Shown here: positions 25,691-33,266 of the stretch, piece after piece
Position numbering within the stretch: position 1 is the first letter of the stretch
Layout of the letters: every line of letters starts with the position of its first letter
DNA from: Ignavibacteriales bacterium
GTDB lineage: Bacteria; Bacteroidota; Ignavibacteria; Ignavibacteriales; Ignavibacteriaceae
NCBI GenBank assembly: GCA_003538625.1
Contig: DPRR01000028.1
Location: 372,001-436,000, forward strand
Direction: 5' to 3'
Length of the DNA: 64,000 bases
Notes under the pieces: generated by a model
Database searches by the model: none
Told to the model about the DNA's origin: nothing
Seen by the model: the letters and a program-made list of their open reading frames with translations, nothing else
Position numbers and translations under genes: made by a program

Positions 25691-27568
25691 ATGTCCAAAC
25701 AAAAACTAGTTCTTTTCTGTACTCTTGTAGTATTAACTATTGTTACTTCAGTTTTTCCGCAGTCGCCAAAGCGATCAGAGGTCCCGGATAAATACAAATG
25801 GAATCTTTCGGATATGTATCCAAATTTATCCGACTGGCAGGCAGATATCAAAAAAGTTGAGAGCAGCATAAATGATTTTGCCTCTTACAAGGGAAAATTA
25901 GGAGAAAGTTCTCAAAATTTACTTAACGCTTTAAACTCTTACTTCGGATTATTAAAAACGTTTTACAAAGCAGGAACATATGCAAGTAATCTAAGTAATG
26001 AAGATGTTCGAATCTCGGAAAACCAGGCATTGCTTCAGCAGCTTTCGTCAGTAGGGACAAAATTTGGAGAAACAGCATCATTCTTTGAGCCTGAAATTCT
26101 GACAATCCCAAAAGAAAAAATAGAGACATTTTTTAAAGAAAAACCCGGGCTTGAAGTTTACTCGATGTATATTGATAACATTCAGAGATTGCGTCCGCAC
26201 ACTTTATCAGAAGCAGAAGAAAAAATTCTTGCAAGTTTTGGATTGATTGCAGGCAATCAAAATACAGTGTACTCAATTTTTGCTGATGGTGAAAAGCCGA
26301 ACCCAAAAATAACACTTTCGGATGGTAAGGAAGTTGAATTAAGTCCTTCTGTTTATACAGGAGTCAGAACAATTGAAAATCGTGATGACAGAAAAAAAGT
26401 TTTTGAAGCATTTTTTAATAGTTATGGTGATTTTAAAAATACACTCGGTGCTAATCTTGTCGGAAAAGTTAAGAAAGACTGGGTTTATGCTAAGGATAAA
26501 AAATATAATACTTCTTTAGAGTACGCTCTTAACGGGGATAATCTTCCGCCGACAGTTTATACAACACTAATAGACCAGGTTAATAAAAGCCTTCCAACTC
26601 TTTATCGTTTTTTGGATTTAAAGAAAAGAATGCTTGGTGTTGATGAACTTCATTATTATGATCTGTACACTCCGCTTGTTAAAAAAGTTGATTTAAAGTT
26701 TACCGTTGAAGAAGGACAGCAAACAATTCTTGATGCCTTAAAGCCGATGAATTCTGAATATCTGGCAACAGTAAAAAAATCATTTGATAACAGATGGATT
26801 GATTTTATTCCAACCGAAGGAAAGCGCAGCGGCGCATACTCAAGCGGTTCTGCTTATGATGTCCATCCATATATTCTTATGAACTGGAATGACGATTACG
26901 AATCGGTTTCCACACTAGCACACGAGATGGGGCACACGATGCACAGTTATTATTCGAACTCAAATCAACCATTTCCCAAAGCTGATTATTCAACTTTTGT
27001 AGCAGAGATAGCATCAACAATAAATGAAACCCTGCTAAACAATTATATGGTTGCAAAGGCAAAGAGTGATGAAGAAAAGCTTTTCTTGCTCGGCAGTTAT
27101 CTGGATTTGTTAAGAACCACAATTTTCCGGCAAACATCTTTTGCTGAGTTTGAGCTGGAAATCCATAAGAGAATTGAACAAGGCCAGCCACTAACCGGTG
27201 ATGATCTTTGTAATATCTATTATGATATAGTTAAAAAATATTATGGTCAGGATGCCGGTCATTGCGTTGTTGATCCTTATATCCAATACGAGTGGGCATA
27301 TATTCCTCATTTTATGGGATACACTTACTATGTTTTCCAATATTCGACTTCGCTTATTTATGCAACTGCATTTGCAGAAAAAATTGTTAACGAAGGAACT
27401 CCTGCTGTAGATAATTTTTACAAAATATTAAAAGGCGGCGGTTCTAAATACGCAGTTGAATTAATTAAAGATGCCGGAATTGATCCTCTTTCTTCAGAGC
27501 CGTTTGAATTAACGATGAAAAAGATGAATAAAGTTATGGATCAGATAGAAGAAATATTGAATAAGTAA
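25691..27568 (+). CDS. pepF: Exported oligoendopeptidase F (M3 family)
   Basis: 625 residues. The active site is A-H411-E-M-G-H415-T-M-H, followed by the third ligand in the conserved F-V-A-E-I-A-S-T-I-N-E region. The N-terminus (V-P-D-K-Y-K-W-N-L-S-D-M-Y) is the normal PepF start but is preceded by a hydrophobic signal peptide of about 23 residues, so this copy is exported, unlike the usual cytoplasmic enzyme. It cleaves oligopeptides of roughly 7-17 residues in studied relatives. A paralogue with the same architecture is at 48080. An AGGTGG ribosome site precedes the start. Confidence 0.94.
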   Translation: MSKQKLVLFCTLVVLTIVTSVFPQSPKRSEVPDKYKWNLSDMYPNLSDWQADIKKVESSINDFASYKGKLGESSQNLLNALNSYFGLLKTFYKAGTYASNLSNEDVRISENQALLQQLSSVGTKFGETASFFEPEILTIPKEKIETFFKEKPGLEVYSMYIDNIQRLRPHTLSEAEEKILASFGLIAGNQNTVYSIFADGEKPNPKITLSDGKEVELSPSVYTGVRTIENRDDRKKVFEAFFNSYGDFKNTLGANLVGKVKKDWVYAKDKKYNTSLEYALNGDNLPPTVYTTLIDQVNKSLPTLYRFLDLKKRMLGVDELHYYDLYTPLVKKVDLKFTVEEGQQTILDALKPMNSEYLATVKKSFDNRWIDFIPTEGKRSGAYSSGSAYDVHPYILMNWNDDYESVSTLAHEMGHTMHSYYSNSNQPFPKADYSTFVAEIASTINETLLNNYMVAKAKSDEEKLFLLGSYLDLLRTTIFRQTSFAEFELEIHKRIEQGQPLTGDDLCNIYYDIVKKYYGQDAGHCVVDPYIQYEWAYIPHFMGYTYYVFQYSTSLIYATAFAEKIVNEGTPAVDNFYKILKGGGSKYAVELIKDAGIDPLSSEPFELTMKKMNKVMDQIEEILNK

Positions 27569-27574
27569 AATAAT

Positions 27575-27607
27575 GTGTAGGCCACCTTTAAGGTGGTCTA
27601 CACTTTT
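27575..27607 (+). terminator. Terminator of pepF (25691)
   Basis: A 14-bp stem, GTGTAGGCCACCTT / AAGGTGGTCTACAC, with one G-U pair, followed by TTTT, 7 bp past the pepF stop codon. Confidence 0.8.
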
Positions 27608-27610
27608 AAA

Positions 27611-28099
27611 TTAAAACGACCAGTTTACAATCGGGAAAAATGGAAAAGCACCACCCTGCTTAATAATATTTATAAGTCCGATTTGTAAACCATACATACT
27701 GCCTGCATAATTTACAAAACCTAGCTGCAATCCGCTTACTTTTCCTTTATGATAATTAACAAAGCCCCATTGTAAGCCTTCAAACTTGCTGTCGGTTATG
27801 TTAACAAAACCGCTTTGGAACCCAAGAAAACCATTGTCAACCAAATTAACAAATCCCCACTGTGCACCAACTTGTTTTCCTGTTGTTGAGTTTACAAAAC
27901 CCCAATCAATTCCGCTTACGTTATTATTTTTTCCATAAAGAATATTGAGTCTGAGACCGGTGATAGATGTATTCTCAGGAAAAATCTGGACAGGATTAAA
28001 TAGTGCAATCTGAATTGGTTTGTCTTGGGCAGTAATTGGTTTGTTAAAAAATCCAACAATCAATACAGCAATAAAGAAAACCGCAAATACATTTTTCAT
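27611..28099 (-). CDS. Exported protein with W-G-F-V-N / L-G-F-V-N repeats
   Basis: 162 residues, signal peptide about 1-24. From about residue 45 the protein is built of strands spaced about 17-20 residues apart, each ending in (W/S/L)-G-F-V-N: I-D-W-G-F-V-N, A-Q-W-G-F-V-N, F-Q-S-G-F-V-N, L-Q-W-G-F-V-N, L-Q-L-G-F-V-N, L-Q-I-G-L-I-N. This periodic pattern resembles the LA_2272-type surface repeat proteins of spirochaetes and Bacteroidota; function unknown. It likely forms a repetitive beta structure at the surface. Confidence 0.72.
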   Translation of the reverse strand: MKNVFAVFFIAVLIVGFFNKPITAQDKPIQIALFNPVQIFPENTSITGLRLNILYGKNNNVSGIDWGFVNSTTGKQVGAQWGFVNLVDNGFLGFQSGFVNITDSKFEGLQWGFVNYHKGKVSGLQLGFVNYAGSMYGLQIGLINIIKQGGAFPFFPIVNWSF

Positions 28100-28151
28100 T
28101 TTTTCTCCATTTTTGTTAATGCAATTTAAACTACTGAATAAAAATAAAATA

Positions 28152-28604
28152 TTATTTTTGCAATTTAAATCTTACGCGTAAAACTTTGTTTTCATAACTT
28201 GTAGAGATTATTTGAAATGCACCAATCTGCTTCGTTGATTCGACATGCACTCCGCTGCAGGGACAGGCATCACAATCGCCAATTTTAATAATGCGGATTG
28301 TATCTCCCGCATCATCCGGCAGCTGTGAAAGTTTAAATTTATTTATCGCTTCATCACGATGAAGAAACTCTTCCGTAACAGGCAAATCCTGTTGAATTAC
28401 TTCATTTACTTTTTTGTTAATAATTTCAACTTCTTCTACTGTAAGATTACGATCAAAATGATAATCGCATTTTGATTTTTTCTTTTCTATGTGATTACTG
28501 AATGATCTTCCTTTGTTAAACATTCTAACCATAGTTTGATTGAGAATGTGTTCTGCGGAATGCATTTCAGGATTGTAATCTTTATTGGATTTTACTTCGT
28601 TCAT
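28152..28604 (-). CDS. AlaX-like trans-editing protein for mischarged tRNA-Ala
   Basis: 150 residues, cytoplasmic. It is the free-standing editing domain of alanyl-tRNA synthetase, which hydrolyses Ser- or Gly-tRNA(Ala). The zinc ligands are His15 and His19 in H-S-A-E-H, and Cys116 and His120 in C-S-G-V-H. The length fits the short AlaX type. There are extra cysteines just before the second motif (G-D-C-D-A-C-P-C), usual in this family. The nitroreductase gene lies upstream, separated by a repeat. Confidence 0.9.
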   Translation of the reverse strand: MNEVKSNKDYNPEMHSAEHILNQTMVRMFNKGRSFSNHIEKKKSKCDYHFDRNLTVEEVEIINKKVNEVIQQDLPVTEEFLHRDEAINKFKLSQLPDDAGDTIRIIKIGDCDACPCSGVHVESTKQIGAFQIISTSYENKVLRVRFKLQK

Positions 28605-28622
28605 TTTTCTTTTCGGTTTTAT

Positions 28623-28692
28623 TTTGTGTGATTTGGTGTTTTAGTGCTTTTGTGGCGAGGTTCTCCTGCCACTCAAACTCAAAGACACAAAA
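28623..28692. repeat. Dispersed intergenic palindrome (GTGGC/GCCAC type)
   Basis: Outer arms TTTGTGT and ACACAAA and inner arms GTGGC (28652-28656) and GCCAC (28668-28672) fill the space between the nitroreductase and AlaX genes. It may form a hairpin in a shared transcript. Confidence 0.55.
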
Positions 28693-28705
28693 ACATTAAG
28701 GATTT

Positions 28706-29215
28706 TTACCATTTATTATAATGAATCTTTTCAGTTTTAAATCTTTCTTCTGCAGTAACAGTTTCATCAGGATAACCAAGAGATATTAATGCAACTGGAA
28801 TAATATTATCAGGCAATTGAAACTGATCTTTAATATTTTTAACTATTTCCGGCATACCATGTATTCCAATCCAGCAGGAACCAATTCCCAATCCAAAAGC
28901 AGATAACAGAATATTTTGTATTACCGCAGAACAATTTTGTAAAAGCCAGCTTTCATTCTTTTCAATATTAGAATCACCGCAAACCAAAATTGCAGATGCG
29001 GATTGTTTTAACATTTCAGCATATGGAATTGATGTAATGGTTTCGGTTAAAACAAATTTATCATCAATTACAATAAACTGCCAGGGCTGCAAATTCATTG
29101 CACTTGGGGCGTACATTGCAGCTTCTAAAATCTTGTTAATATTCTCTTTGCTGATTTTCTGATCGTTATATTTTCTGATGCTTCTTCTCTTAAGCAATGC
29201 TTCCTGAATATCCAT
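28706..29215 (-). CDS. Nitroreductase family flavoprotein
   Basis: 169 residues. The N-terminal R-R-S-I-R-K-Y segment binds FMN phosphate; A-P-S-A-M-N-L-Q-P-W-Q-F and the late G-I-G-S-C-W-I-G and I-S-L-G-Y-P-D motifs are typical of the family. It is cytoplasmic and uses NAD(P)H to reduce nitro or quinone compounds or a natural substrate that is not known. The short length fits the single-domain nitroreductases of anaerobes. Confidence 0.92.
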   Translation of the reverse strand: MDIQEALLKRRSIRKYNDQKISKENINKILEAAMYAPSAMNLQPWQFIVIDDKFVLTETITSIPYAEMLKQSASAILVCGDSNIEKNESWLLQNCSAVIQNILLSAFGLGIGSCWIGIHGMPEIVKNIKDQFQLPDNIIPVALISLGYPDETVTAEERFKTEKIHYNKW

Positions 29216-29322
29216 TTTTCCTCAATGTTTTATAAAACCAACACAAATATAACAACACTTCTTTTTGTCTTCGTAATGGCCGCACATTTTTTTATTATTC
29301 GGCGCAAATATTAAAAGGATTA

Positions 29323-30312
29323 ATGATGAATATTTTACTACGCAATAAAGAAACACTCATAAAAAAAAACAAAGGCTATTATTTCTTTGCAGGAGTTTTG
29401 TCTGTAACCGGGATACTATTTGTTCTATCAAATCTGTTTTTTACAAACGGCATAGATTCACTTGAAGCAGAAAATCCCGCAGAATCATTTCCACAGGATT
29501 ATAAAATAATCTCTCCTAAAATACCGCAAAATATTTACATTTTTGGAGAAGGTGTTCCTTTAGAAAATTTTGAAGTTTACGAAAGAGTAGATCGTGAATT
29601 ATTGGTAAACACTTACTGGCACTCAGCCACATTGCTTGCAATAAAAAGGGCGGCAAGATGGTTTCCGGTTATTGAACCAATACTAAAACAAAATAACATT
29701 CCCGATGATTTTAAATACCTTGCAGTTGTTGAAAGTAATTTGGAAAATGTTGTTTCACCTGCAGGTGCAACAGGCTTCTGGCAATTTATAAAATCTGCAT
29801 CAAAGCAATACGGATTGGAAGTTAGCGACGAAGTAGATGAAAGATATGATGTTGAAAAATCCACAATTGCTGCGTGTAAATATCTTCAAACCGCATATCA
29901 GATGTTCGGCAATTGGACAATGGCTGCATCTTCGTACAATGCCGGCATAAGCGGAATAGACAAATGGGGCGGATTACAAAAAACAAGCAATTATTGGAAT
30001 CTTGTGCTCGGTTCTGAAACATCGCGCTATGTTTCAAGAATTATTGCGATAAAATTAATTATGGAAAATCCTTCTGACTATGGTTATGAGTTGAAGAAAG
30101 AAGATCTGTATCAACCGCTTAAGTATAAAGAAATTGAGTTAAAAACTTCCGTAGCAGATTTTGCAGATTATGCGGCATCACTTGGAATAAATTACAAAAC
30201 TTTAAAACTATATAATCCCTGGCTGCGCGATACTGCTTTAAAAAATAAAAATGGGGTTGTGTATAAAATTAAAGTACCCGAAGCAGGAAGTATAAATTTG
30301 ATAAGAGAATAG
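29323..30312 (+). CDS. Lytic transglycosylase (SLT domain, MltD-like), membrane-anchored
   Basis: 329 residues with one membrane segment at about 21-42. The SLT fold begins near residue 110; the catalytic Glu137 is in A-V-V-E-S-N-L, followed by S-P-A-G-A-T-G-F-W-Q-F and A-A-S-S-Y-N-A-G. It cleaves peptidoglycan with formation of anhydromuropeptides. The C-terminal ~60 residues (Y-A-A-S-L-G-I-N-Y-K-T-L-K-L-Y-N-P-W-L) look like a LysM-like or MltD-type cell-wall binding tail but are incomplete as LysM. Two adjacent ATGs make the exact start uncertain by one codon. Confidence 0.9.
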   Translation: MMNILLRNKETLIKKNKGYYFFAGVLSVTGILFVLSNLFFTNGIDSLEAENPAESFPQDYKIISPKIPQNIYIFGEGVPLENFEVYERVDRELLVNTYWHSATLLAIKRAARWFPVIEPILKQNNIPDDFKYLAVVESNLENVVSPAGATGFWQFIKSASKQYGLEVSDEVDERYDVEKSTIAACKYLQTAYQMFGNWTMAASSYNAGISGIDKWGGLQKTSNYWNLVLGSETSRYVSRIIAIKLIMENPSDYGYELKKEDLYQPLKYKEIELKTSVADFADYAASLGINYKTLKLYNPWLRDTALKNKNGVVYKIKVPEAGSINLIRE

Positions 30313-30354
30313 TTTGGCTAAAGGGCTTTACAAAAAACACTTTTCTTATTAAAG

Positions 30355-30385
30355 ATTCCGGCTCCTGCCAGCTGCAGGCAGGTTT
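30355..30385. repeat. Short palindrome (CCTGCC/GGCAGG)
   Basis: CCTGCC (30364-30369), a 7-nt loop, GGCAGG (30377-30382). It shares the CAGGCAGG word with the repeat at 9346-9366. It lies between convergent genes. Confidence 0.5.
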
Positions 30386-30408
30386 GCGGGACTGACATTT
30401 TAATTTAG

Positions 30409-30741
30409 TTAAAATATCATTTTATAATATCTATTAATTTGCTCCCGTAATTCTTCCAGGTGCAGATTTCTTGAAACTCTTATCGTTTCTTTCCCTTCGA
30501 AATAAACAAGTATTGTTGGAACTGAGAACACGGAAAGCTGTCCTGATATTTCTTTTGCTTCACTTAAATCAACATAACAAAAGGAAATTTTAGGAAAATC
30601 TGTTTCAATCATTTCAATTACTTTTGGTTTTAACACTTTGCAAACATTACAGTCCGGCGTACTTAAATAAAAGCAAATTGCTTTCTTTGATTTTGACAAG
30701 TCTAAAAAATTATCAATAGTAACAACAGAGTTTAAATTCAT
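30409..30741 (-). CDS. Thioredoxin-family protein
   Basis: 110 residues without a signal peptide, so cytoplasmic. The active site is C-N-V-C in P-D-C-N-V-C-K-V-L-K-P-K, followed by the cis-proline F-S-V-P-T-I-L-V-Y. The C-N-V-C pair is not the W-C-G-P-C of housekeeping thioredoxin (present at 62534), so this is a specialised thioredoxin-like protein; its partner is unknown. It stands alone and is divergent from the M1 peptidase gene. Confidence 0.85.
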   Translation of the reverse strand: MNLNSVVTIDNFLDLSKSKKAICFYLSTPDCNVCKVLKPKVIEMIETDFPKISFCYVDLSEAKEISGQLSVFSVPTILVYFEGKETIRVSRNLHLEELREQINRYYKMIF

Positions 30742-30866
30742 TTTAAGCTAATAAGATTTTATCATTTGGATTTTTTATTTAACCGTTCATCAAATAATTC
30801 TTTGCGGTAAACGAACAGTTAATAAAATTAGTACTCAAATTTAGTAATCATACATACCAAGGAAAA

Positions 30867-32576
30867 ATGAGTATGAAATCTTATATAACCTCTGCCTTGA
30901 TTTTTGTTTTTGCATTGTCGGTTTCCTTCGGATCCGATCTAAAAAAGCCCAAAGAAATAAAAAAAGCCTATACAAATCAAACAAGATCTTATGATGGAAA
31001 ACCGGGAAGCAATTACTGGCAGAACTTTTCGGAGTATAAAATCAAAGCGGGGATTGAACCTAAAATAAGATTGTTAACCGGGAGTGAAAAAATTGTATAC
31101 TTTAATAATAGTACCGATACATTAAAAAACATTGTACTTAAACTTTATCAGGATATGTACAAAAAAGGAGCTGCAAGAAACACAGAACTAAATCCTGAAA
31201 CAGTAACGGATGGAGTAAAAATAAGTAAGCTTAGTGTTGATGGTAATATAATCAGTTTAAATACGGATGATAAAATTATTTTGTATCAGGGAACCAACCT
31301 TATCATAAAACTTATTGCTCCCCTTCCGCCAAACTCAAAAAATGAAATTGAAATTGATTGGAGTTTTGTTATTCCCAAAGGATTTGGTGTTTGGGCAACA
31401 GGGATGCTTCAAAATCCTGAGGAAGTTTTAAATGATATTTATCTTAAAAGATATAAAGAATCACTCACCTCAAATAAGGGTATTAATATTATTGCCAGAG
31501 AAGATAGCGGTAAAGAAATATATAAGCACCAAAATGGATTTACAACTTTTAAATATTCAGCTAAAGACATTTCTGATTTTGCATTTGGTATTAGCGACTT
31601 TTATTTGTGGGACGGAATAAGCATAGAATTAGAAAAAGGAAAACGGGTCACTTGTTTCGCGGCTTATAATCCCGCTTCTGATTTTTTTACCCAAGTAGCC
31701 ACAATGGCCAGAAGAAGCATAGAATTTTTTTCTAAAGAAATGCCCGGAGTGATTTATCCTTATCCGCAAATAACGGTATTTAACGGTGATGGCGGAATGG
31801 AATTTCCTATGATTGTTAACGACGGGCAATTTTCTAATACAATTAATGATGTATATGTAACCACTCACGAAATTGCTCATATGTATTTCCCATTTTATGT
31901 GGGAACAAATGAAACACGTTATGGCTGGATGGATGAAGGAATGGCGTATTTTCTTCCTTGGGATCTTCAGATTGAATTATCAGAATATGATCACAGAACA
32001 CGTGCGGCAATCGGATTTTCTAAGTGGGCAGGAAATGAAATGGATATTCCAATGATTCTTCCATCAGTACTTTCACGTGATCCGCATTTAAGTGTGATGA
32101 GTTATTACAAACCTGCGCTTGCTTACGAAATGCTTAAATCGGCTTTGGGTGAAGAGTTGTTTTCAAAATGCTTAAATGAGTTTATTGCACGATGGAACGG
32201 CAAGCATCCGACGCCATGGGATTTCTTTTATACATTTGAGAATGTAGCAAATAAAGATCTGAACTGGTTCTGGAATCCCTGGTTTTTTGAATCGCACATT
32301 CCGGATCTGGCAGTTAAAGAGGTTAAGATAGATAACAACAAAGTAAAAATACTTGTAGAAAATGTTGGCAATCTTCCAGTGCCCATAGACTTAACATTAA
32401 CTCTTGAAGATGAAACACAAACAAAGTTGTCCGCATCAACATCTGTTTGGGAAAAGAATGATAAAGAAGTCTGGTTAGAAACAGAGATTAAAGCAAAAGT
32501 AAAATCTGTTGAGATGCTTAATAAAAATATTCCGGATGCTGATGGGAGTAATAATAAGTTTGTTAATATTAATTGA
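30867..32576 (+). CDS. Exported M1 family metallo-aminopeptidase
   Basis: 569 residues, signal peptide about 1-20. The gluzincin motif is H334-E-I-A-H338 with the third ligand Glu357, exactly H-E-x-x-H-x18-E. The exopeptidase G-A-M-E-N motif is replaced by G-G-M-E-F, as in many divergent M1 enzymes of Bacteroidota. A C-terminal Ig-like domain (about 480-569, V-E-N-V-G-N-L-P-V-P) follows the catalytic part. The enzyme should trim N-terminal residues from peptides outside the inner membrane. Confidence 0.9.
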   Translation: MSMKSYITSALIFVFALSVSFGSDLKKPKEIKKAYTNQTRSYDGKPGSNYWQNFSEYKIKAGIEPKIRLLTGSEKIVYFNNSTDTLKNIVLKLYQDMYKKGAARNTELNPETVTDGVKISKLSVDGNIISLNTDDKIILYQGTNLIIKLIAPLPPNSKNEIEIDWSFVIPKGFGVWATGMLQNPEEVLNDIYLKRYKESLTSNKGINIIAREDSGKEIYKHQNGFTTFKYSAKDISDFAFGISDFYLWDGISIELEKGKRVTCFAAYNPASDFFTQVATMARRSIEFFSKEMPGVIYPYPQITVFNGDGGMEFPMIVNDGQFSNTINDVYVTTHEIAHMYFPFYVGTNETRYGWMDEGMAYFLPWDLQIELSEYDHRTRAAIGFSKWAGNEMDIPMILPSVLSRDPHLSVMSYYKPALAYEMLKSALGEELFSKCLNEFIARWNGKHPTPWDFFYTFENVANKDLNWFWNPWFFESHIPDLAVKEVKIDNNKVKILVENVGNLPVPIDLTLTLEDETQTKLSASTSVWEKNDKEVWLETEIKAKVKSVEMLNKNIPDADGSNNKFVNIN

Positions 32577-32597
32577 TCGTTAGTAGTTTAATGTTTG

Positions 32598-32625
32598 GTC
32601 ACACTTCGACTGCGCTCGGTGTGAT
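32598..32625. repeat. Dispersed palindrome, TCACAC/GTGTGA type
   Basis: TCACAC (32599-32604) and GTGTGA (32619-32624) enclose TTCGACTGCGCTCG. It is the same element class as those at 52156, 53241, 54123 and 57040. Confidence 0.65.
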
Positions 32626-32630
32626 ATAAA

Positions 32631-32667
32631 AAAAAGAGGATTGAGAAAAGTCAATCCTCTTTTTTTA
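32631..32667. terminator. Bidirectional terminator between the M1 peptidase and slyD
   Basis: Stem AAAGAGGATTGA / TCAATCCTCTTT, 6-nt loop, flanked by A-run and T-run so that it works on both strands. Confidence 0.9.
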
Positions 32668-32689
32668 ATTTATGATTCTTAATTGTTAA

Positions 32690-33178
32690 TTAATGATGAT
32701 GATGTCCGCCAGCACCATGAACATGTCCGTGAGCAAGTTCTTCTGCTGTAGCATCTCTAACGTCAACCAGTTCTAAATCAAAATTAAGATTTTTTCCGGC
32801 CAGCGGGTGATTAAAATCAATTGTTACGGTCTCATCCTCAACGCTGGTAATTATAAACGGCATCTGAACTCCTTCAGGATTACTTGCCATGTATTCCATT
32901 CCTGCTTCTAGTACAAAATCCTGCGGAAAATTTTCTTTACCCACAACCTGAACAGCGTCATCATTATAATCTCCGTATCCATCGGCAGCGTTAAGCTTTA
33001 GATTCTTTTTGGTGCCTATAATCATTCCGTTTACAGCCTCTTCAAGTTTTGGCAGAACCATATTTTTGCCGGAAATGTACGAAAACGGTCCGCCGTTATC
33101 CGTAGTATCCAGTATGTTTCCAGAATCGTCTTTAAGTGTAAAATTTAATGTAACTACTTTGTTTAGTTCTATCGCCAT
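32690..33178 (-). CDS. slyD: FKBP-type peptidyl-prolyl isomerase SlyD
   Basis: 162 residues. The split FKBP domain with an inserted flap (I-N-K/L-N-K-V-V-T-L-N-F start, G-P-F-S-Y-I-S-G-K, then F-N-H-P-L-A-G-K-N-L-N-F-D-L-E-L) is diagnostic of SlyD. It isomerises prolyl bonds and acts as a folding helper in the cytoplasm. The tail H-V-H-G-A-G-G-H-H-H-H is a short metal-binding end, as in SlyD proteins that deliver nickel. Confidence 0.95.
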   Translation of the reverse strand: MAIELNKVVTLNFTLKDDSGNILDTTDNGGPFSYISGKNMVLPKLEEAVNGMIIGTKKNLKLNAADGYGDYNDDAVQVVGKENFPQDFVLEAGMEYMASNPEGVQMPFIITSVEDETVTIDFNHPLAGKNLNFDLELVDVRDATAEELAHGHVHGAGGHHHH

Positions 33179-33266
33179 TTAAACATCCTATTTAATAATT
33201 ATTGAGATGGAATTATAACTATACTTATTAAAAAATAAAACGAATTTATTTAGTGCAGTAAAAAGA

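Noticed and set aside
26877..27191. 104-residue minus-strand ORF inside pepF
   Set aside because: Antisense to the zinc site region of PepF; no independent support.
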